Positions 33,237-43,745 of a stretch of DNA of 64,000 bases are shown here, piece by piece. Each line of letters starts with the position of its first letter. Position 1 is the first letter of the stretch. The position numbers were made by a program, and so were the translations under genes. Under the pieces are notes generated by a model. That model ran no database searches. It saw only the letters and a list, made by a program, of their open reading frames with translations, and was not told the DNA's origin. This stretch comes from Ligustrum vulgare (Eukaryota; Streptophyta; Magnoliopsida; Lamiales; Oleaceae), in the NCBI GenBank assembly GCA_963555705.1, contig OY743174.1, forward strand, positions 54,768,234 to 54,832,233, in the 5' to 3' direction.

Positions 33237-34293
33237 TTTAATTTTGCAATCACTTGTTACGGTCCCAAACCTTTCATTCTTTTGCAAACTTTACTCAAAC
33301 CTTCATTTTGTGTCACTCACAGCCCCAAACCTTTAAAATAATCACACCATAAGGACAAAATGACTAAAACTGTTAATTCAGTTGTTAGTTGACCAACAGT
33401 CCAACCAACCACAAACGCCAAATCGTCAAAATCCACCACCCACCAAACAAAAAACTACACTACCACAAACTCCAAAACCAGGATAATCGAACCCAAAATA
33501 ATGAAATTGAATACAGTTTTAATTAATTTCTCCGATGAGAATAATAATCAATGTATTTCCTTGCAAATTATGTTGCACATTAACGGTGTAAATGTGTTTC
33601 CCCTGCAAATCAATTTCTTAAATTGGAGAATCTCAAAGGTAAGATATATGTGGTTAATGAGTTAAATGGTGGTTGCATATATTTGATAAAGCTAAGGCAG
33701 CCTCTCTTAGGCAAAAATAAAATAAAATAGAGATCTTAGCAATTTGATCTTGTTTGTATAGATCTTAAACTAAGAATTGCTAATTTTCAGAAATTTGAAT
33801 TTGGATAGAAAATACCCAAAATTTTTTGAAAAACGTGGAGTTGTGTGGTAGAGGTAGTAAGTGGTTATAGAATTTTGTTTGGTTTGGTGGGTGCAGTGAT
33901 ATGGGTTACGGCAGGCGTTTTTGGTAGCGATTACGATGCAATGGTGGTGTTCGTCGGCGCGATAGGTTGGGGTGTGGGGTGGAGCTATGGAGGGACTTTG
34001 ATCTGGTTAAGATAAGGGGCGGGATGAGGTGAGTGGGGTGAACACTTTCCAAATTATTTTATTGTTTGTTTTTTTTCAATCATTATTTAATGTAAAAAAA
34101 AAAACTAAAGTTACCATTTTACCCTTTCAAAATTATTTCAAGTTTGGTAAGACCTTTGACAGTTGGTCAATTTTGTCCTTGTGGTGCGACTATTTTAAAG
34201 ATTTGGGGTTGTGAGAGACACGAAATGAAGGCTTGGATAAAGATTGCAAAAGAATGAAAGGTTTGGGACCATGACTGCAATTTTTCCTTTAAT
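33237..34293. mobile_element. Foldback-type element with ~115-bp inverted arms
   Basis: The arms 33237-33352 and about 34177-34293 are reverse complements with good identity (GGTCCCAAACCTTTCATTCT left; AGAATGAAAGGTTTGGGACC right). Weaker inversion continues inward: an ACCACCCACCAAACAAA region near 33440 against TTTGTTTGGTTTGGTGGGTG near 33877. Long TIRs without a transposase suggest a non-autonomous Mutator-like or foldback element. A target duplication was not resolved. Confidence 0.75.
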
Positions 34294-34314
34294 TTAAATT
34301 TTGACAACTATTAT

Positions 34315-34998
34315 TGTTGAGATCGCACCCAAAATATGGCACATTGGGACGCCAGTGAGGGCCCAACAAGGGTCTATTGGACTTCAGTCCACGATCAAAA
34401 TTTTAGATATCGCCCTAGACCAATGGCCGAGGTGGAAAGGCACATGAACCCCTCCGGCCGAACTGGTGTGTGTCTAGCAGAGGCGCTTTACATTTAGCCG
34501 AGATGTTTACAGTAGTACCTCGGATGCAAGAATGGGACAACACATAAAGTCAGAGATGTGACACTGCATTTACCAAGATGTGACAGACGTCCATCCCCTA
34601 CGAAATGTAGCAATGATTACAGTCAAAAAGCAAAGTTGTCACCTCCAAGAGCTAGGGTGAAGACAAGTGTAAAATATGTCACGTGTCATGATCCGAGACA
34701 ACGAGTTCCTCTATAAATAGAGCACACTTGCCTTCAAGGAAAGGGTTAGCATTTTTTACCCTCTTAACTAAATATTTGCTCTCACTCCCTTTTCTCTCTT
34801 TTACGCATTTATATTTCCCGCGCTCAAATTATACTTGCTTGACATGGCCGCTGACTTTAGCATCAGAGTGCAAACGGGAGCCACCTCTGCCCCATTTGCG
34901 AACTGATCGTTTGTAACAGTGCACAGGAGATCTAAGTGTTCAAGAAGGAGGAGTTGAGACGTGTTGGTCCAAGATCCAGCCGGATTTTGTGGTCAACA
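34315..34998 (+). repeat. Gypsy 5' LTR (684 bp)
   Basis: TG...CA ends. It contains CACGTGTC (G-box-like) at 34681-34688 and a TATA box CTCTATAAATAG at 34711-34722. It matches 39139-39829 with multiple substitutions and a small insertion in the 3' copy. Confidence 0.95.
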
Positions 34999-35001
34999 TT
35001 T

Positions 35002-35017
35002 TGGTGCCGTCTGTGGG
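35002..35017 (+). promoter_or_regulatory. Gypsy primer-binding site (tRNA-Asp type)
   Basis: TGGTGCCGTCTGTGGG, four bases after the 5' LTR. Confidence 0.85.
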
Positions 35018-35119
35018 AAATCATACTGCTAACCACGAAAACACATGATGAAAAGCCACACATAGAAAAGAAGTCCTGAAAAAGGACGAGTAACCTCTTG
35101 CAAAATATCGGAGAACTGC

Positions 35120-35500
35120 AAGAACTTTGAAATATAAGTTTAATACCCTTGAAAAAGGCGTAAAGTTTTGAAACACAAGTTTGGTAACCTTAAAAAAGGT
35201 AAAGAGCTTTGGAACATAAGTTCGGTGACCTTGAAAAAGGTAAAAAAACTTTGAGACATAAGTTTATTCACCTTGAAAAAGGTAAAGAGCTTTGAAACAT
35301 AAGTTCGGTGACCTTGAAAAAGGTAAAAAAACTTTGAAACATAAGTTTATTCACCTTTAAAAAGGTAAAGAGCTTTGAAACATAAGTTCGGTGACCTTGA
35401 AAAAGGTAAGAAACTTTGAAACACAAGTTTATTCACATTGAAAAATGCTTAAAACTTTGAAACATAAGTTTAACAACCTTGAAAAAGGCTCGGAGCATTG
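35120..35500. repeat. ~42-bp tandem repeats in Gypsy leader
   Basis: About nine units of GACCTTGAAAAAGGTAAA-AACTTTGAAACATAAGTT form. They alternate between two variants (TTCGGTGACC and TTTATTCACC), giving a higher-order ~84-bp dimer. Confidence 0.88.
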
Positions 35501-35556
35501 AGATAAAAATCTATCTATCATTGAAAGATACTAAAACCAAGAAATTTCTCTGAAAC

Positions 35557-36507
35557 ATGAATGAAAGCGATGGAGATATTAACCCCCGTAGGGGAAGAAA
35601 TGGTCAGCATAGTGAGGGGGAGGCTCCTCAAGGACCTCATGAGAGCGCCAGTGAGGGAGTGACACAACCTAACCCACCACGCCGGCACCGTAATCGCTGC
35701 ATGTTACGGGACATGACTCGCATGGCGGCCCAAATGCTGGAAATGCAAAAGCAGCAGATAGAACATACTGCTGCGATGAATGCCTACATGGCTAGAGGGT
35801 ATGTTGTGAACGAACACATGATGCCTCCACAATACCCACAACCACATTACTCACCATCCGATGCGGCCACCGCCTCGTATTATTATCAAGATCCATAGGC
35901 TTATGCCGAGGTGGAATCCGAGCCCTTCTACGAGGAAGGCCTGGAACATGAAGCACGTGAAGAACAAGCCTCACTCCCAACTAGACACAGGGAGGCTTCG
36001 CCCGCAAAATCTGGCAGTGTCTTCAGCCGGATATGAGGGTCATTCAGAGGCAGGCGAGGGGGTCGAAACAATGCAGCTAAGCCTAGAAATAGGCGGGAGC
36101 GACGCGCTGAAGAAGTCTTGTCGCAGAGTCAAATGCATGGGGACCAACAAGGTATGGGGGCAGAAAGGTTCACCCCCACGCATGAGCCTAGGAATGGGCA
36201 GGAAAGGAGAGCCGAAGTAGTTCGGACCAAGTCTCGTAACGAGTTACTGAGCCATGAAAGGCCAAACTACGGTCGCGTTCTGCCACCACAAAGGCAGGAG
36301 TACGATCCGCCACTCTGTGACCAATACCATGATCCAATGTATTTCGGTCACGACGAGAATAGTGAACTACCTTCATATGAATTGGATGATGAAGAGGAAA
36401 TAAGCCCCTTCACAGAGGGCCTCCGTGTGTGCCCCGTGCCCCACGACTTCGAAATGCCAGAAATAGCAAAATATTCTGGCCAAGGTGACTCTGACGATCC
36501 CTGTTAA
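35557..36507 (+). pseudogene. Gypsy gag, N-terminal part, broken
   Basis: One frame from ATG 35557 carries two premature stops (TAG 35896-35898; TGA near 36034) and ends at 36505. It encodes a Gly/Arg-rich start (INPRRGRNGQHSEGEAP), a Met/Gln-rich segment (AAQMLEMQKQQIEHTAAMN) and an acidic region, then PEIAKYSGQGDSDDP, the start of the retrotransposon gag domain. A small deletion near 36503 shifts to the frame that continues at 36510. Confidence 0.88.
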
Positions 36508-36521
36508 ATTACCGCGTCAGC

Positions 36522-38156
36522 ATGGAAATAGCCGGAGCCACCCCGGCAATGAAATGTAAAGCCTTTGCTTTAACCCTTGAGGGGAGTGCGATACGATGGT
36601 ACAAAAAACTCCCCCATGGCAGCATCCATAGTTGGAGAGATCTAAAAACGGCTTTTAAAAATGGCTTTGTTTCCTCCAGGCCTGGCCAGCTCCCACTCCA
36701 ACGCCTTCAGGATCTGAGGCAAGGAAGGGACGAATCTCTGAAAAGTTACCTAACTCGGTTTACTGAGGAGATGCACATTTGTGAAAATATCACTGAGGCA
36801 GAGATGTTTTCCGCTTTGAAAGGGGGACTAGATATGACAAGCATGTTTTGGAGGGATGTCCGAAGCAGAAAACCTAGGGATTACAATGCCCTCGTAGACC
36901 TGATGAAGGAGGAGATTGTATCAGAAGAAATGGCTAGGGCCAAGGACAACCACCCCCAAGGAAGATACAATCTTGGGTATTCTAATGAAGCAAACCTCAA
37001 GAAAGGAGGAAACAAGGATAGGATCGGCAATATCCGAGGCGGAGCGCCGCGTCCATTTCCAGGGACAGGATCTAGCTTTACAGCAGAGATCATAGAAGCT
37101 ATCCCCCACTTGCACTCCAACACCCCTTCTCAAAATCCTCCCACGGCTCAAGGAAGGATGGAAAGTGGCGGAAGTGGGAAACAGCCCATGATTGGGGCTT
37201 ACTGCGCCTACCATAGGTACTACGGACACGCAACAGAAGATTGCAGGGAAATTCACATGTTAGCTGACCAAAAGGCGCAGAGGAGAAGGGGAAGTGACTT
37301 CTCCCCCGACACGGGGAGAACTCAAAAATCCAGTGGTCAGAAGTTCAACCGAGCTGATAGGAGAGCTCCATGGAAGAACTTAACTAAAGAAAGGATTGAC
37401 AATCGTCAAAGAGACAAGAACAAGGGCCAGGATACCGCCTCGGCACATGCTAAAGATACACGGGAACCACCTGTGCCTATGGCCGACCTCCCTATTCGTG
37501 AAATCGACACAATATTGGGGGGACCCCACCCAGGTGGGAGCACAAACAACTCCCAAAAGAGGTATATCAGAGAGGTCAAGCAGCCCGCCAACGTGAATTA
37601 CCATATCCATTTGCACTCTGTTGGGGTGTCTCGGACAGAATCTATCACATTTACCCAAGACGATGTCATTGGGGTACACTTCCCACACAATGATGCGTTG
37701 GTTATCAGGGTAGTGGTGGCCCGGAATGGGTTATCACGAATGATGGTGGATGATGGTGCCTCGGTAAATGTAATTTACGGGATAACTTTCGATAAAATGG
37801 GGATCAGCACTCCACTCATCCCAGTCCTGGACCCAATTTATGGATTCACTGGGGACAGCATAACCTCCAGGGGGTTTATAACCCTTATGACTGAAGTAGG
37901 GCAAGCACCAACTCTTTCCAGAATCCCCATGGAATTTTTGGTTGTGGACAAAATCTCCTCCTATCATGGCTCAATTGGGAGGCCCGGTCTCATTGACTTG
38001 GGGGCTGTAACGCATACGAAATACATTTGCATGAAGTTCCCCACTGAGCATGGCGTTGCAGCTGTAAGGGGAAGCCAAACTGAATCGTGGGCATGCTACA
38101 CAAATGCAATCCGAAAATTTCAAGAACGAACGCTTGAAATTGTGCACTTGGAATGA
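36522..38156 (+). pseudogene. Gypsy gag (main domain) and aspartic protease
   Basis: 544 codons open, entered by frameshift from the upstream gag frame. Residues ~1-130 are the retrotransposon gag domain (KAFALTLEGSAIRWYKKLP; LKSYLTRFTEEMHICENITE). A Cys/His knuckle-like motif CAYHRYYGHATEDC is near residue 230. A protease lies near 390-510, with active-site MVDDGASVNVIY, a DDG-A/S-S motif typical of plant Gypsy proteases, followed by GRPGLIDLGAVTHTKYICMK. It ends after the protease with no RT. The frame is intact over this stretch but is not a complete polyprotein. Confidence 0.92.
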
Positions 38157-38712
38157 AGAACTCGTCAATAAAAGCTGTGGAACATTAAGGGCGAGTGCTG
38201 GGTAGAAAACCCTTGAAGAGAATATTCGAAACTCGCAAGAAAGAGAAAAATGGTACAAACTTTCGCGAGAGTGTTGCTACAAAGATTTTGAGAAAATGGT
38301 AAAGGGGAAATAATGAAATGAAGGAGGATTTATAGGGATCACAATGATCTGGATTCCTTGGTTTCTGTGAGCTATATGATTAATGTGGTTAACCCATGCT
38401 TCTTGGGGAATGGGCTAATCAAAGCGCCAGCCGTCAAAGGAAGGGACAAAACCGTTCAGCTACCACAGTGAGTACCACGCGCTGCAAAATGCCACTCCCA
38501 TCACCTTTTATATATTTCTTGGGAACCAACGTCAATAACCCCCCTTTTCATTAAATACGCCGCCTAAGATACGCGCTAGTGCGTCCCCAATCTTCATTTA
38601 GGAGAGAAAAGTCGAAGTAGGAGGTCGACTATACCATGAATCCAAACTTCACATAAGAAATGTCATTCCTGACCCCAAAAAATTGCTTCCCTACATAACG
38701 ACTCCCAGCTAA
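38157..38712. other. Gypsy post-protease spacer
   Basis: Non-coding. It contains a minus-strand TATA-like CCTATAAATCC (about 38326-38336) followed on the minus strand by a pyrimidine-rich leader. This may be an antisense promoter. No antisense ORF of note. Confidence 0.5.
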
Positions 38713-39316
38713 CGGATGGCAGAGCAAGTGTAAAATGTTGGATGTAGCAAGCGATGAAACTGGGATAAGGTTATTGCCGCGAAATCACGACAAATTCAAT
38801 CCGCCCATGAATGACCACATCGGATTTGAGGGACTAGTGTTGAGATCGCACCCAAAATATGGCACATTGAGCTGCCAGTGATTGCCCAACAAGGGTCCAT
38901 TGGACTTCATCCCACGATCAAAATTTTAGATATCGCCCTAGGTCAATGGCCGAGGTGGAAAGGCACATGAACCCCTCCGGCCGAACTGGTGTGTGTCTAG
39001 CAGAGGCGCTTTACGGATGGCAGAGCAAGTGTAAAATGTTGGATGTAGCAAGCGATGAAACTGGGATAAGGTTATTGCCGCGAAATCACGACAAATTCAA
39101 TCCGCCCATGAATGACCACATCGGATTTGAGGGACTAGTGTTGAGATCGCACCCAAAATATGGCACATTGGGCTGCCAGTGATTGCCCAACAAGGGTCCA
39201 TTGGACTTCATCCCACGATCAAAATTTTAGATATCTCCCTAGGTCAATGGCCGAGGTGGAAAGGCACATGAACCCCTCCGGCCGAACTGGTGTGTGTCTA
39301 GCAGAGGCGCTTTACG
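38713..39316. repeat. 301-bp tandem duplication across internal/LTR junction
   Basis: Unit 1 (38713-39013) and unit 2 (39014-39314) are nearly identical. Each has ~125 bp of internal end (CGGATGGCAGAGCAAG...GGGACTAG) plus the first ~176 bp of the LTR. Microhomology ACG sits at the joint. So an extra LTR start lies at 38838, before the true 3' LTR start at 39139. Confidence 0.92.
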
Positions 39317-39829
39317 CTTAGCCGAGGTGTTTACAGTAGTACCTCGGATGTAAGGATGAGACAAGGCATAAAGTCAGAGATGTGACACTGTCTTTACCTA
39401 GATGTGACAGGTGTCCATCCCCTACGAAATGTAGCAATGATTAGTGATTACAGTCAAAAAGCAAAGTTGTCACCTCCAAGAGCTAGGGTGAAGACAAGTG
39501 TAAAGTATGTCACGTGTCATGATCCGAGACAACGAGTTCCTCTATAAATAGAGCACACTTGCCTCCAAGGAAAGGGTTAGCATTTTTTACTCTCTTAACT
39601 AAATATTTACTCTCACTTCCTTTTCTTTCTTTTACGCATTTATATTTTCCGCACTCAAATTATACTTGCTTGACATGGTCGCTGACTTTGGCATCGAAGT
39701 GCAAACGAGAGCTACCTCGGCCCCCTTTGCGAACTGATCGTTTGTCACAGTGCGCAGGAGATTCACGTGTTTAAGAGAGAGGAGCTGAGACGTGTTGATC
39801 CAAGGTCCGACCGGATTTTGTGGTCAACA
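39139..39829 (+). repeat. Gypsy 3' LTR (691 bp)
   Basis: Partner of 34315-34998. The length difference is explained by a 7-bp duplication (GATTAGTGATTA) near 39440. TATA box at 39540-39551. Confidence 0.93.
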
Positions 39830-39941
39830 ATTATATCGACCAACTTCATTTAAAAGTTAAAATTGATGAAAAGAAAATTATTTAGATTTTATTATTTTAA
39901 AAGCAGTACAAGTTCTAATAAATAATAATATCTAGGCCACT

Positions 39942-40719
39942 TCACATAGCATTGATGGCTATCTTCATTCCAGACCCGCAATGCCCGATAAAATTGCAAA
40001 TGAAGTAATTTTGTCCCTTGACAAGCGTAATCTGATCTCTTCCGCTCCGATACACTTTAGCCCAGTTAGGAGTGGTGCAACGGTCGTACGCACTCTTGTC
40101 CACCACCACGACATTGTGGGCAGCCGGGGAATAGTTGAACACTGCAAGCACATCCAAATACTCGCAATTGTTACCCTTTCAATTCAAAAATCGACCAAAT
40201 ATTTTGAGTTCGACCCATTTATGAAAACTGTGCACACAACATATCTTTGGTGCAAAATAAATTTTACATTTAGACATCGAGTAGCATGCTGAAATGGTTA
40301 GGCGAGACTCTGATTGTGTTAGTTATAAACCTAGAAGAGGAGTTGAATAGATTCTTTTAAATTTACGTAAAAATACAATTTTTTTGACTCGAACGTTCAC
40401 TTGAATATTGATATTGATAAAATCTTAGTTAAATAGCATAACGTTGAATATCACGAGTTTTGAGTAAAACAAAATAACGTAACAACAGTACGTAACATGG
40501 TAAATCTACAAGGAGTTGCTAAATTACGGTGTGTTGCTCACCGATTATGTCACCAGCCTTAAAGTTCTTGCCTTTGGGCCAAGAAGTCATGTTAAAAGTC
40601 CAACCACTGGCGCCTCCGACGGTGTAAGTGGCAGCTTCAGCCACTTCACAACCGAAAAGAGCCACCAGATAAACCACCAGCGCGGCGGCAACAAATGTAC
40701 TGCCTCTCCCCTCCGCCAT
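39942..40719 (-). CDS. Plantacyanin (basic blue copper protein), copy C
   Basis: Two exons, 40719-40542 (178 bp) and 40141-39942 (200 bp), with a 400-bp phase-1 intron (G|GTGAGC ... TTGCAG|TG), encode 125 residues. A signal peptide (hydrophobic FVAAALVVYLVALFG) ends before ATYTVGGASGWTFNMTSWP. All copper ligands are present: His in AAHNVVVV, Cys in FICNFIGHC, His in IGHC, Met in GSGMKI. The disulfide cysteines are YDRC and GHC. Exon sizes are identical to copy B, but the leader and promoter differ and the shared CTATTTAAAG box is absent. The Gypsy element lies ~110 bp beyond the stop, so 3' processing may use flanking or LTR sequence. It looks functional. It is a secreted cupredoxin; partner unknown. 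Confidence 0.93.
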
Positions 40720-41317
40720 CTCTTTTTCTCACTGTGGGTGTTAAGTGTGTGGTGAAAATGGGGACTATGCAACTAAGGAAAGTGGTGAATTTATTATGGA
40801 AACGGAAATTGATGTTGGGCAGAGTAGAAGACAATGAAAACGTTAAAATTTCAAATGGACATTAAATTTTGAACTAACCAACAACTATGTTGGAACAGGA
40901 CAAAGTTTTCCTTAATTAACTTTTGACTATTGACTGTGCAGTGATGCATTAATATACAAGCACATGTTCTTTGAAATGGTTTCACACTATTCAGCCATTG
41001 TCTCTAAATTATTATGTAATAATATTGAAAAAAAAAACCTTATTATCGTAGTATTTCATTTCACGCAATTGGGTTTATAAAAAGTTTACTCGATCCCAAC
41101 CCTCCCCGTCCCCTATTGTCCCACCTCCAATGGGACAAGGAATTTTCCGTGCTAAATTGTAAACAGAATGTTAACGGGAACGTGAAACATCATTCACGCT
41201 GAAATTTCTTGAACCCCGAGTTTTTTATTTCATTATATTTTATTTTGTTCTTATATTTTTTTTAATTTAAATCATAATAAGAAATAAATAAATAAAAATA
41301 GCGATAGAAATTCATAC

Positions 41318-41495
41318 CAAGTACATCGCCTGCCCTGAAATTCTTGCCATTTCCCCATCCACCTATATTAAAGTTCCAACCTGCAGCATCCCCAACAGTA
41401 TAGGTTGCTGCGTATGCCCGGTTGCTCAGGACCAACATTCCCAGAACTATTATTGCTACGAAAATTGCAATACTTTTCTCTTCAGACATTTTCAA
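41318..41495 (-). pseudogene. Plantacyanin orphan first exon (copy D)
   Basis: A 178-bp exon 1 with ATG at 41493-41495, a signal peptide (IFVAIIVLGMLVLS) and a mature start ATYTVGDAAGWNFNIGGWGN, ending at donor G|GTATGAA. This is the same size and phase as B and C. No exon 2 is seen between it and copy C (40720-41317). Its promoter is intact: TATA-like CTATTTAAAG at 41588-41597, 93 bp upstream, and shared upstream repeats. It may be a relic of a partial duplication, or an alternative first exon spliced to exon 2 at 40141, which fits in phase. The exon itself shows no stop or frameshift. Confidence 0.8.
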
Positions 41496-41587
41496 AGGAT
41501 TATTTTAGCTAATAATAAAATAAAAATGGTTCTTCGTTTTCAGGATTTTATGAAATGTTTAGGATGCAATGGAGTGAAAATTGATGT

Positions 41588-41597
41588 CTTTAAATAG
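41588..41597 (-). promoter_or_regulatory. Putative TATA box of exon D
   Basis: Minus strand CTATTTAAAG in the same context as copies A and B. Confidence 0.6.
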
Positions 41598-41851
41598 TTT
41601 TTTTTTTGGCCGTTATTGTTACGTTAGTACGTTGGTAATGTAATTGATTTTAAAGATTTTAGAGATTTATCTAGTCTAGATTCTTATAATATTTAACTTA
41701 AATTTTGGTGATCTTAAATCTGCACTTGGATTGTTGCTATTTTAAAGGAGATTTGATAATTTGCACAATCTTTCTATCAAATTATGTAGGCAAGCAAAGC
41801 TATATTACAACAATCTTGCATGATCGAAATTTTTTTGATATGTTGCCCACT

Positions 41852-41952
41852 GTAGGCAACATAAGGTAAAATGTTGTCAGTGTCCAATGTTAAAATTATT
41901 GGACACTTGACAGTTTTTTATTGGTTGTGGGCAATTTTTATATTGTTCACGG
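41852..41952. mobile_element. Short hairpin MITE
   Basis: Inverted pairs TTGCCCAC/GTGGGCAA at the ends and TGTCAGTGTCCAAT/ATTGGACACTTGACA inside make a ~100-bp stem-loop. Non-coding. Confidence 0.6.
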
Positions 41953-42198
41953 CAGGTTACAGATCAAATTTGGTGATCTAAAAGTGAGACTACATTTTTT
42001 GGAGATCTTTAATTATGTGTTATTCAAACTTGGATTGAATTTAGATGATTGTTACCTAGAAGGAGTTTTGATAACTTCCACTATTTATTGATTTTGTTGT
42101 GTCTATGTATCTCGGAGTTCTCTATTTATGTGTTATTCGAGCATAAATTATTTAGATTGTAAAATTACATTTTAATATGGTTTCAACTAGATAATTAC

Positions 42199-42376
42199 AT
42201 TTAGTCCTTGTTTGAGACCCATTAGTCGAAGAAACTATTTTGTAGTAGTGATTTTTAGGAAAACGTTTGGTTAAAAAGAAGGAAAATATTTTCGATTTAT
42301 GTGTAAAATTATTTTATGGAAAAATGTATGGTTGAAAATGAATTTTGAAAAGAATGGGTCTTAAATAAGGACATAA
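42199..42376. mobile_element. MITE with TCCTTGTTTGAGACCCATT-type ends
   Basis: Left TCCTTGTTTGAGACCCATT and right AATGGGTCTTAAATAAGGA are imperfect inverted repeats. Related elements are at 51212-51372 and possibly near 48757-49090. Confidence 0.6.
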
Positions 42377-42389
42377 TTGATTTCTTTTT

Positions 42390-42574
42390 TTGTTAGTCCA
42401 AGTGTTGGAATTAGACGAAGTTACTCGTTGGGATATCATTCAGGATGATGTTGTCGGTGCAGTTTTGAACTTCTTTGCAGTTGGCCATTTGCTTAGAAGC
42501 TTTGCTGCTACTTATAATGTTCTGATCCCAAAGAGGGATGGAGCCTGCATGTGGACAGAATTCAGAACTATTAG
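42390..42574 (+). pseudogene. LINE reverse-transcriptase fragment, part 1
   Basis: The plus strand encodes WDIIQDDVVGAVLNFF, then RSFAATYNVLIPKRDGA and WTEFRTIS, the N-terminal RT region of plant LINEs (LIPK-G...FRPIS). It is cut after FRTIS by the solo LTR at 42575 and resumes at 45871. Confidence 0.88.
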
Positions 42575-43179
42575 TGTAACACCCCAAGTTCGAAATCTTA
42601 AACTTAGACGTGTTAACTTCCATTCACATTATATGCGGAAAATAATTCATTTAAAATAAGACATTTTCATTTCTATTATAAAATTTTACAGAAATTTCGA
42701 CAGAGTCTCCTCTATAAATTGGACTTAGCCAACCTGTAGAGAGACATCATAACCATTTTCAAACACACATCTCAACTCATTCAAATCCCAAACATCATCA
42801 ATCCCCTTTACAAAAAGAATCTCAAACTCCTCAACAATATAATCCCAAATAAAACAAGAGGCAATTTAACCTCAAATACGATACTCATACTTATTCGAAA
42901 CTAACTCCAACCAAGCCATTATCAATTATAGATAAATTAAAGAATAATTAATGAGACATTGAAATAAATTCTAATTTGACTTTATTTAAAAGGTTGAAGC
43001 GAGTATATTCTGAGTCTGCCACCAATTGCTCTCCTCGTCTCATCTAGCTTTCATCACCTGAAATATATTGGAAAGGGATTGGGGGTGAGCTAAAGCTCAG
43101 TAAGTAAACTTTATGCACGTGATGCATGCTCATTACATGAAATGCCTTAGACCATTCAAAGCAATTATCCCCATTTACT

Positions 43180-43340
43180 TTATTTTTCAAGACTTCAGAC
43201 TTTCCAACTTTCACTTAAACATTTCCAAAACTTTAACTTCATTTCAAGACTTTCACATCATTTCAAGACTTTTACTTCATTTCAAGACTTTCACATCATT
43301 TCAAGACTTTCACATCATTTCAAGACTTTTACTTCATTTC
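43180..43340. repeat. ~20-bp tandem repeat in solo LTR
   Basis: About eight units of CATTTCAAGACTTTCACAT form, with TTTTACTT variants. Confidence 0.85.
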
Positions 43341-43425
43341 CATCGTGAGCGTAATTAGTGTATCTTCTAGCCAATCACAATGCAGTGGGCCATTTCCCTT
43401 ATTTAAAACCAGGTTATCACTTTCC

Positions 43426-43745
43426 CACCGCAGAGCGGTTTAATATTTGCCACCGCCAAGCGGTTTAGCAATCGTCACCGCAAAGCGGTTTAATATTTGC
43501 CACAGCCAAGCGGTTTAGCAATCGTCACCGCAAAGCGGTTTAATATTTGCCACCGTCAATCGGTTTAGCAATCGTCACCGCAAAGCGGTTTAATATTTGC
43601 CACCGCCAAGCGGTTTAGCAATCGTCACCGCAAAGCGGTTTAATATTTGCCACCGCCAAGCGGTTTAGCAATCGTCACCGCAAAGCGGTTTAATATTTGC
43701 CACCGTCAACCGGTTTAGCAATCGTCACTGCAACAGCGGTTTAAT
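43426..43745. repeat. 50-bp tandem repeat in solo LTR
   Basis: ATCGTCACCGCAAAGCGG recurs at 43471, 43521, 43571, 43621, 43671 and (variant) 43721. Each 50-bp unit is two 25-bp halves, CACCGCAAAGCGGTTTAATA and CACCGCCAAGCGGTTTAGCA. CCGC...GCGG inside each half makes small stem-loops. Confidence 0.95.

Larger units (their letters stand above)
34315..39829 (+). mobile_element. Ty3/Gypsy LTR retrotransposon, gag-protease only
   Basis: 5' LTR 34315-34998 and 3' LTR 39139-39829 (TGTTGAGATC...GGTCAACA), with exact target duplication ATTAT at 34310-34314 and 39830-39834. The PBS (35002-35017) is of the TGGYGCCGTCTGTGGG type, complementary to tRNA-Asp. The internal region has a repeat-rich leader, a broken gag, a zinc-knuckle-like motif and an aspartic protease. 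RT, RNase H and integrase are entirely missing, so mobility would need a helper. The gag/PR style suggests the Tat side of Gypsy (inference). A 301-bp tandem duplication spans the internal/3' LTR junction. It is inserted in the 3' flank of plantacyanin C. Confidence 0.95.

Noticed and set aside
35792..38258. Minus-strand frames of 60-111 codons
   Set aside because: Antisense shadows of the Gypsy gag-protease frames, with no family similarity noticed.
43426..43745. Regular GC-rich repeats resembling a CRISPR array
   Set aside because: The 50-bp units are repeats throughout, without unique spacers, and sit inside a plant LTR.
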